Shown: positions 16,899-27,669 of the stretch, one piece after another
Layout: the number at the start of each line of letters is the position of its first letter
Position numbering within the stretch: the stretch's first letter is position 1
Source: Eleginops maclovinus
Taxonomy: Eukaryota > Chordata > Actinopteri > Perciformes > Eleginopidae
DNA length: 64,000 nucleotides
Direction: 5' to 3'
Assembly: GCF_036324505.1 (NCBI RefSeq)
Contig: NC_086370.1
Span: forward strand, 3,219,453-3,283,452
Made by a program: the position numbers and the translations under genes
The notes under the pieces: model-generated
What the model was told of the DNA's origin: nothing
What the model saw: only the letters and a program-made list of their open reading frames with translations
The model's database searches: none

Positions 16899-19800
16899 CC
16901 TTCACTTGAAATGATTATGACAGTGGATTCTACGTACCAGTGATGCTGGTAGTTGAGTAGCATGCCCTTCTTCAGGAATTCCAGTTTGCTCTTGTCTGAT
17001 GGTTTGCTGGTGTCGTAGGTTCTGTTACACACCGACTGACACACTGCATCCTTCTTAAACTCAAACTGACACACAGGACACGGTCAGTGCTCAGATAAGT
17101 TTGCCATCATGATATACACAATGCATCATTCCCCAACGTTTACAAAACAAAAAACAAGTTACATTTGATATAAAAAATACACAGGATTAACAATGTCACA
17201 TTTTCATTGCACTCCTTTGACATTAGTCTTTGTCTGGGTTAATATGTCCTGTTATGACTTATAAAAGGGGTGCAATAGCTTATGTCTCCCTAAAGGTACC
17301 CACAAGAACGCAGGAACACTACTTGGCTTCACACCAGGTCAAATTTAAAGATCAGTATCAAATCTGTGTGTCCTGCATGAGAGCTGTTCCTCACAAAGAT
17401 GCAGGTGTCACGCTTTATCAATAAAAGAAAAGCTTCCATGGAAATGATGACAAATGCTTACAAAGCTAATGAGTAGTAGTGTCTATCATGTGAGTGCATA
17501 TTAAATATCCATCCTCCAATGTCTGTAGAGCTTCTGGAAATACTTGCTCTTAAAGTCAGTGGTGGAAACTCACAACATTTACTCAAGTACTGTACTTAAG
17601 TTCAAAAAAGGAGGTAATTTACTTGAGTACTTTTATTTTATGCTACTTTACACTTTTACTCCACTACATTTATTTTGTAGATTAGTTACTTTGCAGTATT
17701 AGGTTCTAAATACAAAATATAAATTAAGCAATATGTTGTCATACTGTATCTTATTATACGTTATACTTTCTAGTTAAAGTCATTTAAATAAACCCAACTT
17801 GTATCAAATATTTCGTTCTCTCTGTCTGTACACACAAACTGAAAGATTGACAATAAAGCTGACTTTGAGGTAATGAACACCTTAATCCACCTATTGTTTT
17901 AATACAAAAATATCAAATATATTGTGCTTAAATGGATCTTAATGCATAACGAGTACTTTAACTTTTGGTACTAACACTAGACACTGAAGTATTTCTACTT
18001 TTTCTCGGTAAATCATTTGAGTACTTCTTCCAGCTCTGCTTAAAGTGGACTGAAGCAGCGTAACACATCAGTGTTAAGTGTACTGCTAACTGTGAACACC
18101 TCCTGAGGACCAAATGGGGGACTGTCCATGCAGAGAAAATGCATTTATGAGGCAAAGTATCCTTAAATCTTTGAGATGGATGTGACATTTTCCTTATTAG
18201 ACTGTGTAATAACTGCCTTGTGTCTTAATAACCCAAATAAAAGGTTACTAAAAAGGGAGCCTTTTTTTTCTTCCTGCTACCAAAAGCTGATGCCTTGTTA
18301 CCAGATTGGCATCCACTTTTGGAAGTTAGTGTTCCTCTCTGTTCAGTCCCCTCCAGCGGTTCCTCAGTAACGAAGCTAGGATTTTGTGATATATAAAAAA
18401 GATTTGCCTGTCGACCCGGGAGCACAGAAACGTGGCTCATCCTAACCCTTACCTAAATATAGGACTGCATACATACCTTCTGTATCTATTTGTTTAAGAG
18501 TGTAGCCAATGAAAGCTCTTCATTCATGGAATTCAATTGCAGTGTTGCAGAGAGTGTGTGTGTGTGTGTGTCTGTGTGTGTGTGTTTCTGAAGATGTGTA
18601 TTACCTTGTATGGTGAGGGTTCAATCCTCTCCCCAAAAAGAACCTGGCCCAGATTCTCTGATGGACGTTTCATTTTTTCCTCTGAGCAGAAGTCGAACCT
18701 GCATAAACAGTGTTCAATGTCAACGTTTTCAGGGGAGGACACATTAAACCGCGTAGCGTGCACACACACTCCAGGTAACACAGCTGCAGCCGCCGAGAGA
18801 GCAGCGACTGAGCTGTCCCCAGCATCTGAAGGTGAAGTCCGTTACCCTGCGGAACATTCTGTCCTTGTATTGATTTAAGTAAAGACACAAAGAGTTTAAT
18901 ACTCAATATTAAAAACGGCCAACAACACACAACACAGTGACAGTGCTAGGAGATCGATCATTTTGATTTTGTTAGCTAAGCAGTTAAAACACTCAGGTTA
19001 CCCTTACATGTCACAGCAAAGAAGGAATAAATTAGAACAGGTTACATCGTATATGTTTACTGCATAGACGGTAAATAGAGATGTACCGTCAAACTGAGGA
19101 AATACAATTTGAGTAAATAGTGTGAACACAAAGGGTTTAATGTTTTTTCTTTTCTGGTTTTATTTAAGTTTATTTAACTTCTACATTGCCCTACAGTGTA
19201 ATGTATTACAAGGATTTTAACCAGTGCTTTACATCTGGACTCTTGCTGGACAGAGTAGCTGGAGTAATTCAACAATACATGAAAAGAAAAGGGGATATTG
19301 ATTATTGTTTAAGCACAAAAAGTCAGAGAACTGAAAAGGAGGACAAGAGAGAGGGAAATGAAAAGGGAGAGGAGAGAACACCGGAGGGCCCAGGAGGGTC
19401 AGAACAGGAGAAGGCCACAGCAGGAGATGAAGATAAGAAGACAGAAGAAGAGGGTGTGAGAAATGAAGAAGAGGGTTCAGACTCAGAAAGAGGGACAGAA
19501 GCAGGAAGTCAGAGGGAGGCTGAGGAAGATGGCAGGGAGGCAGTTGCCATTCTAGCTGGACCACATGGTATGTGTTTACACCCCCTCCATTACAGTAACA
19601 TAGCATAGCATGTCACTCACATGAAATAACATGTTAATTCCTGCTTTCTGATTTATGTGTTATACAGGATTACTTGCACAAAGATTTACAAATGCCTCTT
19701 ATTGTATTATTGATTATGATCACACTAAAGATATAAAACAAATGCCGTGCCCCCCTGCAAAAACTTCTTGCCACCCCTTTGCCACCTCATGTAAAATGTT

Positions 19801-22800
19801 CTAGATCCGCTACTTCGCACAAGACCTTTATCCTCTGTTCACACTGCTTACAGTCACTCCTCTGAACCAAGTGCTTCCAACGGTAGAAAACTCCAAACAG
19901 AGAAGTAAGCTCTCAGCTTTAGGAACAGATCCCCTAAGTGGTGCAGTGATCACCTATTTGTGTAGGGAAACCCAGTTAGCATCACAAGGGCTGCTTAAAC
20001 TAAACGCAATGGTATTTTCCATTGGCTTTAAGTATTGAAGAAAATGTGCTCTTTGGCAAAGACAGGTTGAAACTATAATTACACATTTTATGTCTTCATA
20101 AGCTTGTATTAACCACAGACCTTCTTTTGGGCATCTAACCAAAAACTCCTTCAAATAACTGTTCACTTTGAGACCACTTTTGACCATGGACTCATTCAGA
20201 TCCAATCTTACTGTAATGCAAAGTAAGGATTTTCATAACTGGAATTATTATTATAATTTAAGTCAAAGTCCACTTTATTGTCAAAGTTTCCACATGTGTT
20301 ATACATACAGAAAACTGAAATACCGTTTCTGGCAGTCCCACAGTGCGGATACAAACAAATATAAAAATAAATTCTTTAGAAAAAGACAAACTTGGTCAGG
20401 GTTCCTTGCATAATAAAGAGAGAAGGGTTCATTATATAGATAGGAAGATGAGAAGGGTTCATTATATAGATAGGAAGATGAGAATGGATGGAATGCAAAA
20501 GTCACACAAAGAAACCACACATTGGTCAATTGTTTCACACTTACGCAGTATATTCATAAGGCAGAACCGACTCCACTGAATCCAGCCTGTTCACGAACAG
20601 CTCGATGGTGGGCTGGAACAACACAAAGCAGACAGACACATATTAGGCTGGTACTCTTTTTGGACATTTCAGAAGAAGAAATTGGACATTCATTTATTTG
20701 AATGCAACTTTTTAAAATAAATCATTAAAAAGTTCAAGCGGATACATGCGTAGACCTTATACATGCCACTGTTCCTCTTATTGTTCGCTGGTTCTCTGTG
20801 GGTGTCATATTGCATAGTAATTCAAGCCCCTTCATCACCGAGCCGGCAGTGGATGCAAAGGAAAAATAAGTCATAAAGAATTGGAAAAGACCTCATACCA
20901 AAGTATTTGTTCTGTTAATATAGTGCCACTATTAGTAAAGGGGCCCTATTCTGCTCATTTTCAGGTTTAAATTGATTTTTTCTTCAACTGTGACATGTCT
21001 CCATGCTTTAATGTTCAAAAAGCTCTTTATTTTTCTCATACTGCCTGTTCTGCAGCAACTCCTTTTACCCTCCGTCTGAAACCAGAGCCCAGTCTAATGT
21101 GATGGGTCAACTGCTAACGATGTCCCTCCCTTAGCCTATCACGTACAATGTGTTGGAGTGCTAGCCAATAGAAGTGTGAGTGTTACATAGTGATGTTAGC
21201 CTTTGCAGAACACTTAAAGTCACAAAAACCCTATAGAAACACTGCAGGAAAGGAAAACCCCCCAGGATCATAAAATGGCCCCTTTAATAAAATGACAGGG
21301 AGGTTTGTTGCCGAGAAGAAAAACAATTTGACCCCCAAAAAGTATTTATAATGTATAACTGCTATTTTCAATTACTCATCCAAAGTGTTACTGCCTTATT
21401 TTACTCTCTGTGGGTGTAATGTTCCAGACAAATCAGATTTGAAGGTAACCTACAAGTGACACAAGAAAGTAAAAGCTACATTTGAAGCATGAATGGGAAC
21501 CATGCAAGTGCCTGAATCTCCCACAGGGTTCGGCAAAGGCTTCATAATAAAAGCTTTGTTCAGAATGAGGGAATCCATTCAAACCATGTACGTATGAGGA
21601 GAACTGGTTACAGCGCTCATACCTTTGCTCAGTGGCTCAAGGAGCTAAAATGGCTCTACTTTCTATCAGGCCCGTAGAGTTTTCATTAAACCTCCCCTCC
21701 TAGCTGCTGCGTCTTGGCTAAGTCATATGAATGGGGGAAAATAACTCATTTTGGCTTTGGGCACATTTAACAACTTATGATTCAAATAAAGGCCATTCAA
21801 GTGTTGAGTGGACAGTTAATCAATGTAAAATTGTTATTGGTTTTATTTTCAAGTTCAAAATTTGGTCACAGGACATTGTAGAAAATGTCAGGGGTTCAAA
21901 ACATTCTGAATATAAGCAGCAATTGGCTGTCTGAAAAATGACTTCTGCATTAGTATGTGTAACTCTGATAGAAGCAAAGGGATCTGAGATGTGTGCTCCT
22001 TCATGTGATTATCCTAAAAAGATTGTCTCAAATGAGCAGAAACAAAATAGGCTGCAAAAAAAAATCCCAGTGTGGGATGGATAAAGTAATTCTGAAAAGA
22101 GACACACCTTTGAGTCAGCCATGATCTTTTGAACCACATTTCCTGACATTGAAACCTTGTGCTTAGATCAGAGGTTGCGCTAGACTTTTTCATTGTCCGT
22201 CATTTTGACGGGCAGGGTCGTAAAAAATCCGTCATTGTCCATTATTATCTGTCATTGTATTTTAACTTTTAAATGGTTATATTAGGCCTAAGCCATAATG
22301 CTTATATTTAATAGCCTCAATTGTTTTTTATTGACTTATTGTCATAAAAAAAATAATTCACAGAACAAGCGTGTTTTAATAATAATTATTTATTATGCAT
22401 TTCTTTTCTGACGATCAGAACTTTTTCAGCTGTGAAAACATAGCGGCTGTGCCTTAGAACGATGGGCTATTTTAGCCGAACGAAGTCAATTATAGTGAAA
22501 ATACAAACAGCTCAAGCAGCTCAAACTTTCCTTCTTGGCCGCATGGATTTGAACAGTGCGCTTGCCTGCGTGTAATCAAAAGTGTCAATGGATTCTGCTG
22601 CCGAGGCGATTGACATTAAATGCTGCGCCTTTGCCTCCGACAGACGACTTCTCGTGGCGGTTTTTATTTTATTTTGAAGGCTGAACCCCCGCTCAGCTGC
22701 AACACTAGACACTGGGATAACCAGCGCCACCTCAGCCAACGCTCTAAAATCGGGAAACATTTCCCCTAGCGAAGTGATGAGCAGCCGACAGGAGCCCCTG

Positions 22801-25547
22801 AACGAGGGATTTCCCGACCCTGCCAGCACTCTCTTCATCGGGAGAAAATCCCTCTGCATGCGGTACAGGAGACAGCGAAGTGACACAAACGACTCAATGC
22901 ATCTCTTTTAAATAGCAAAATTACGCCCACATGCTTTCTGCAGATGATTGAGAAGGGGAAACAGCCCACTGAAACAGGTAGATAGCCTACACTACTGCAG
23001 CCATAGGCTACATCTCAGACTGTGCTAATGGCACAGACCGCTAATGGTTTTAAATCGGAGCATGGCTTTGAGTGCGATGGAGCTGAATTTGCGCAGCTGG
23101 CTACAATGTATCGACCCACTGAACACCAGAACAGCCGTAACGTCGGCTCAGATTGAAAGTTGGTGTCGGCAATGAAGCTTATGCAGAGTAAGAAAACTGT
23201 CACAACTTGCCTGGTATTTCAACTGTGATTTTTATTGTTGTGTTTATTATTGGTAATGATCATTGTAAAAATCTGTCAAAATGACGGACGGCCTTCAGAT
23301 TTTTCCGTCATAGCTAAAAAATATCCGTCAATGACGGACATTTGTCGGTTAACGCGACCTCTGGCTTAGATGGAACTATAACTCACATATCTAACAGTGA
23401 CCTTAGGTTGGGGATGGGGATCAGTTCCCAGTATATGTGACCATGTAGAAATTGCTACAGGCCTACCTGACTCATGGAAAATGAAGTCCAAACCCTACTG
23501 CACAAATGTTCACAGAGCATGGTCTGACAAGCTGCCTATCATGGGATCATTAGGGAGGTTATTATGTTAACTGAAAAAGATTCCGATCAAACCCATCTTT
23601 CCATATTTTTGCAAAGAAGGCACATTTACATTTTTGTAAAATATACATTTTTAACTGTGTATGTTGTGTTATTCAAAAGTAAAGCATGATCTACTCGTAC
23701 ATGATGTGCCTCTGGTTTAACAAAAGGGTCTCAGCTAAACAGGACAGTTGGTGGTTTGTCATTCAAAGTTTGGTATAAGCAAAACGTTGCAAATGATATA
23801 TAGTATGTTCTAAATATGTGTTTTCAAGTCTGTTTGAATGATTAAATTAAAGACTATTAAATGAACATTTGAGCTTTGTGCAAGTTTAGAGGCCACTGAC
23901 TATCACAACTGATACTGGACACATCAGTGCGGTCTGTCAGTGATGTGGGTAAACAACCGACTTTAGAGTCTGACATAACATAGTGAATTTAAATATCAAA
24001 CTTCCCTTATATTTAGCAACAAGCAAATGGGTCCAGCTGACAAAATGTAAAGAGGACTTTTTCATATGCTTCTATATGGGAATTATTTTGTGTCCCACCC
24101 ACTGCAGGACACCCTGTCTGCACTCTGCAGCTCCTTCAGTGGTCCTTCCTTCCTGCAGCGGTCAGGGTGTAAAACCACCATGGCCTCTGGTAGACCACCA
24201 CACATATAACATCAAAGATTAACCATTCTGCTGTGCCATTTTCCTTATGTGCAATATAAACAGGATTGGGGGGGTAACAGAATACATGTAATAAGATAAC
24301 GTAATCATGATACACAAAAAAGGTAACGGTATTCCATTACAACTACATTAACAAAACAAGTAACCGTTTTTTTTAATCGGGATTACGGCAGGATTACAAT
24401 TTTACAAAGCATTTTGAAATTAATTGTTTTCTTTATGGTTTATATTTAGGCTACTTTAATTGTTCTTTATTCTAAATTCAAAAATAATAATTCATTGCAG
24501 TAGGTGGACACCTGATAATTAAGGCTACATTAGTATACAGTTAAGTAGAAAACTCTTATTGTTATGTATATTCTCTTATTTTTATTTATTGCATTGGATA
24601 TTGAGTAATCCGAAAGTAACAGAAAGAAATCGGTGTAATTACTTTTATATTTGTGTACTCAGATTAGGTTACTGATCACATTTTTAAAGTAACCATCCCC
24701 ACCCTGAATATAGATAAATATACTGCTTTATAATTATGATTATTACTGGCTCTATCTCTTAGTTAGACAATTCAACTACTGTAACAGATCTGTAAATAAC
24801 TGCGCAATATATACTTTCACTTACTGTTATCTGTTCACACTACGTTATAAATGCTACTCTCATTTATTTATTTTAAATACTGCTACTGGTACTTATTGTT
24901 GTTTACCTGGATGTTTATTTTTGTAACTTGTATTTTGTGTAATTTTATCTTTTTATCTTCTATTTAATTTAATGCATGCCTCTTAATTCATTTTTCATTA
25001 AGTCATATTACTTTTTCTGTAACAATGTGAACGTCCCCTCTGTGGGACGAATAATGGGCTTCTGATTGTACTCTCTCACAATACAATCATAGAATTCAGG
25101 CAAATAAATATCAGAGTATTACTTATTCTGACATTCTAGCTAAACTGTCTAGCAATATTACGTTTGACGTTTTGTCCAGAAAAACGAAGTTACTTGGAGG
25201 TATTTAGCTAACCAGCAGCTAGCATGCTCTGTTTTTTATTACAGTATCCGTTAGCTTTGTTTGTTTTGGCTAAGGTTAGCTGCCAGATACATTAGAGCTG
25301 CTTATAAAAAACGAGTTCACCTTCTGCATTTACATGTTCTTCTCTATGCATTTGGTGAGTGTATCCTGTGTTGGTTGTTCAGTTTAGTTGTAGCCCCTGC
25401 AGCTGCTCAGGTGATGTTCGACATGTTTACCTTGCAGTCTGGGACCTGCTCGTTCCCCGACTCGCAGAAGCTGACGGGAGCCAGACCCGGGAGGTAGAAG
25501 CCGGCCGCCCGAGCCAGCAGCGCGGCTCCAAGCAGCCACCGCAACAT
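5917..25547 (-). CDS. tm9sf2: Transmembrane 9 superfamily member 2 (nonaspanin), complete
   Basis: Multi-pass endosome/Golgi membrane protein of the nonaspanin family. Seventeen coding exons, from start to stop: 25547-25431, 20612-20545, 18698-18605, 17065-16938, 14860-14731, 14320-14196, 12930-12834, 11837-11758, 10728-10620, 10099-9967, 9172-9053, 8907-8850, 8765-8606, 8376-8225, 7614-7503, 7029-6858, 5984-5917. All have AG/GT borders; they sum to 1923 bases and stay in frame (640 aa; human about 663). The first exon gives a signal peptide ([16 protein letters not shown]) followed by FYLPGLAPV, the mature N-terminus typical of the family. A lumenal domain follows (exons 2-8), then nine hydrophobic segments from exon 9 on. 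The protein ends [12 protein letters not shown]; the short cytosolic KVD end matches TM9SF2. At exon 7 a nearer AG (12924) breaks frame, so the acceptor at 12931-12932 is used. Confidence 0.96.
9477..9955. mobile_element. MITE copy 1 (family also at 20937-21288)
   Basis: Shares most of its length with 20937-21288, for example a block from ACTGTGACATGTCTCCATGC at about 9531 onward and the end resembling TAAAAGGGCCTCTTTAA. The family ends look like inverted AAAGGGGCC / GGCCCCTTT. No coding capacity. It stops about ten bases from the donor of tm9sf2 exon 10 (exon low end 9967). Confidence 0.65.
9807..9818. repeat. Short poly-G run
   Basis: A G-run of about 13 bases inside the MITE copy. Confidence 0.6.
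11036..11205 (+). mobile_element. tRNA-derived SINE in tm9sf2 intron 8
   Basis: Begins with a pol III A-box-like stretch (TATAGCTCAGTTGGTAGAG, 11039-11057) and B-box-like stretches near 11078 and 11103. It continues into a tRNA-unrelated body with the CATTTGCCGCGTGTCATCCC type segment common in spiny-rayed fish SINEs, and ends near an A-rich stretch. The cloverleaf is not restorable to a normal tRNA, so it is called a SINE, not a tRNA gene. Confidence 0.65.
12083..12154. repeat. (GT)n microsatellite in tm9sf2 intron 7
   Basis: Near-perfect GT dinucleotide run about 70 bases long. Confidence 0.95.
13271..13855. mobile_element. Interspersed repeat, ACTTGAGTA/TACTTAAGTA family, copy A
   Basis: Carries the family's hallmark stretches (AACTAAGTAGATTTACT, GTACTTAAGTACAATT, ACTTTTACTCC-type blocks) on both arms. 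Further copies lie near 15370, 17557, 25751, 26254, 62199 and 63459. The intact copies begin CAGAGGTG and end CACCTCTG, so this is probably a non-autonomous DNA transposon. Copy edges are approximate. Confidence 0.55.
15370..15510. mobile_element. ACTTGAGTA family repeat, copy B (partial)
   Basis: Starts CAGAGGTGGGAGAAGTACTC and continues with TTGTACTTGAGTAAAGTAGAAG before diverging. The other end is missing or not recognised. Confidence 0.5.
16818..16897. repeat. (TG)n microsatellite in tm9sf2 intron 4
   Basis: About 80 bases of perfect TG dinucleotides, 40 bases from the donor of the exon at 16938-17065. Confidence 0.95.
17557..18041. mobile_element. ACTTGAGTA family repeat, copy C
   Basis: Begins GTGGTGGAAACTCACAACAT with TTACTCAAGTACTGTACTTA and ends with TTTGAGTACTTCTTCCAGCTCTGCT, resembling the CAGAGGTGG / CCACCTCTG ends of the family in inverted orientation. 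Confidence 0.5.
18555..18587. repeat. Short (TG)n microsatellite
   Basis: About 33 bases of TG with one interruption, close to the donor of the exon at 18605-18698. Confidence 0.85.
19201..19567 (+). other. Unrecognised Glu/Lys-rich open reading frame in tm9sf2 intron 2, antisense
   Basis: An open frame starting [10 protein letters not shown] with about 120 codons, the second half rich in Glu, Lys, Gly and Arg. It is preceded by a pyrimidine-rich stretch and CTACAG (ends 19196) and followed by GTATGT at 19568, so it looks like an exon on the strand opposite tm9sf2. No family is recognised. The charged half could simply be purine-rich low-complexity DNA read in a lucky frame. No partner exon was found. 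Confidence 0.2.
20417..20480. repeat. Short tandem duplication
   Basis: The segment AGAAGGGTTCATTATATAGA with its flank TAGGAAGATG occurs twice in direct succession (about 29-30 bases per unit). Confidence 0.8.
20937..21288. mobile_element. MITE copy 2, with inverted AAAGGGGCC / GGCCCCTTT ends
   Basis: Left end TAAAGGGGCCCTATTCTGCT and right end ATAAAATGGCCCCTTTAAT are inverted repeats. The interior is shared with 9477-9955. Non-coding, in tm9sf2 intron 1. Confidence 0.7.
22169..23363. mobile_element. hAT transposon, internally deleted, with 8-bp target duplication
   Basis: The ends are inverted: CAGAGGTTGCG at 22169 and, reversed, CAGAGGTCGCG at 23363. Subterminal inverted copies of CCGTCATTTTGAC lie inside each end. 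A perfect 8-bp target duplication GCTTAGAT flanks it (22161-22168 and 23364-23371), as expected for hAT elements. The 1195-bp element keeps only the C-terminal part of a transposase gene, so it cannot move by itself. It sits in tm9sf2 intron 1. Confidence 0.9.
22521..22886 (-). pseudogene. hAT transposase C-terminal (dimerisation) fragment
   Basis: An open frame of 121 codons contains [19 protein letters not shown] followed by R-SRL and AQHLM, the conserved C-terminal hAT dimerisation region (family pattern S-x-ERGFS-x-N-x-IKT-x-RNRL). The N-terminal BED finger and catalytic core are absent within the 1.2-kb element. The first in-frame ATG is at 22886 but is probably not a true start. Still open, so either young or a protein-coding remnant. 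Confidence 0.75.
24266..24705. repeat. Interspersed repeat, GGGGGTAACAG type
   Basis: Begins GGGGGGGTAACAGAATACAT and ends AAAGTAACCATCCCCACCC, the ends being loosely inverted (GGGG..GTAAC / GTTAC..CCCC). Looks like an old non-autonomous repeat. No coding capacity. Confidence 0.35.
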
Positions 25548-25740
25548 CCTCACCCGGCGTGTCTTCACTCAGGAATTACACAGTTAACTTGCTCCTCTTC
25601 ACAGTCTACAATGCATCAGACATCCACACCGGACAGCCACCAGCATCCGGTTCTGCAGCGGGCAGACACGTCACTTTCCGGAAGTCCTGCTTCGTGAAGC
25701 AGAGCATTGTGGGATCAGGCATTCCGCGATGTTGCTGCAG
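25548..25740 (-). promoter_or_regulatory. Probable tm9sf2 promoter / 5' UTR region
   Basis: The stretch just upstream of the tm9sf2 start codon is richer in CpG than its surroundings (for example CCCGGCG, TTCCGG, ATTCCGCG). No TATA box is apparent, in line with a broadly expressed gene. The transcription start cannot be fixed from sequence. Confidence 0.4.
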
Positions 25741-25750
25741 TAATATTCCC

Positions 25751-26179
25751 AGAGGTGGAATGTAACTAAGTATATATCTAATTACAGTACATAAGTACAA
25801 TTATGAGGTATTTCACTTCAGTATTATCATGTTATGCTACTTTATATTTTTACTTAATTTTTACTCCATTACATTTTTTCCAAACAAAAGTAGTTTTTTA
25901 AACTTTCCAGGTATGGTTTATAATACAGGATTTAAATAAACAAATCATTATGTATTAGTAATGGGGTAGGCGACCCATCAGTATATCAAGTAATAAATGA
26001 TCCCCCCTTTACCAAGTGCAACATTGACATCAATTCATTAATAATGAAAATACTTTTGTACTTTTATTTGAGTACAATTAAGAATACAGGACTTTTACTT
26101 GTTTCAGAGTATGTTCACAACGTAGTATTGCTACTTGTACTTAGGTAAAAGATATGAGTAGCTACCTCTTACACCTCTG
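25751..26179. mobile_element. ACTTGAGTA family repeat, copy D (both ends)
   Basis: Starts CAGAGGTGGAATGTAACTAA and ends AGCTACCTCTTACACCTCTG: terminal inverted repeats with the family's TACTT-rich arms between. Lies immediately upstream of the tm9sf2 promoter. Confidence 0.65.
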
Positions 26180-26253
26180 AAAATTCTTATCTCCAGCATC
26201 CTTGTCCATAGCTGTGAATGTAAGCGTGAATGATGTAACCATAAACCAGTTCT

Positions 26254-26702
26254 GAAAAGTAATTAAGGACATTTACTCAGGTATTGTACTCTACCTTTTT
26301 GATATATATATTTACTTTACTTGAGTATTTCCCTTGCGTTGTACTTAATACTTTATTACTCCACTATATTTATTTTAACACTCATAGATACAAGTTACTC
26401 TGTGCCTATACACATGCTGATATGGTATAATGCAGTTATCCTAATCCAAACAATATTTCCAGTATCTAAATTGCTTTACATCATACAGGATAATATAATA
26501 ACCACAATAACATAATACCCTGAAAAGATCCATTCTGCAAAACAAGAACCTTAGAAACATGTAGTACAGTAGATGATACTACTCCTGTACTTTCCCTTCA
26601 GTAATAATTGAAAATAAAAATAATAATTACGTCAAGTACAAATACCTCAATGTTTTACTTTAGTACTTGAGTAAATGTACTTAGTGACATCACACCACTG
26701 TT
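26254..26702. mobile_element. ACTTGAGTA family repeat, copy E
   Basis: A second copy about 75 bases from copy D. Left arm has GACATTTACTCAGGTATTGT; right arm has TACTTGAGTAAATGTACTTA and ends near CACACCACTG. Confidence 0.6.
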
Positions 26703-27614
26703 CATTACAGTAGCTATGGGAACTTGAGAGAGGTAAACTGAGGGAGTTCAGTGTCCTGCTGTAGGAGAGAAGTGATCTGTGTGATGGATCTGTAGGGCCA
26801 TCAAGAGGGGGGAAGTTTAATGTTAGGGTTTGGACAGTGGGTCGATAAATGGTTTTAGAGGATCACTGGTGCTTTTTATTTGACAGGTTAAAGGTGTTCA
26901 ATGAGTGAACAATCATGGAGGCTTTATCTATTGATCTTCTTCGTTTGACTGTTTCATGCTACTGTGGAATAACAATTAAAATATATATCAAATGTTAATT
27001 GAAATTGAAGTATGTGGGTATAATGTTGACCTTTGCAGCACATTGAAGGACATGGGTAAGATAAATGTTCTTTGAATGAACTTTTAGATCAAATACCGAC
27101 ATGCATCTCCAAAACTAATAATTGATAGTTAAATAACATTTGTTTTTATATGTGTATTATTAACTGTAATTTTCCAGTTATTACTTGAAGGCATCATGAT
27201 TGCTTGAATATTCGTAAGTAAACGCAACACAAGGTGCACGAGGATCAGGAGAGACACATTTAGGCTACTGATGAAAAACAACAAGTTCACCTTATAGCAG
27301 CAAAGAAAATCCAAGATACATTTGTGGTTAATTAAGCCTGAGCAATATTTTCAGTGTGTTAATGAAAGCACGCACTTATTACCATTAACTGACATTTATA
27401 TTCTCTATTCTGTAGGCTATCTTTACAAAAAAGAAGAGCAGAAATGAATATTGACATGGTTTATTCTTGCTTTAACTTGTATTATCTTGTTCTGGGTCAA
27501 ATGTAGAGACTCGAGTGTGTGTTCATCATCATGAGGCTTCATACGCATACATTCCGTATGGAAACAGCTACTTTAAACAAACAATCTCCCATTATCATCC
27601 CAAATGTACTGTAT
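26703..27614. other. Spacer without recognised features
   Basis: AT-rich sequence between the repeats upstream of tm9sf2 and the ISL2EU-type element. Nothing with coding or structural support is seen. Confidence 0.4.
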
Positions 27615-27669
27615 AGAGCTCCTGCGGTCACGTGACTTTTGGTTGGGAGCCACCATTTTGGCAGTCAAC

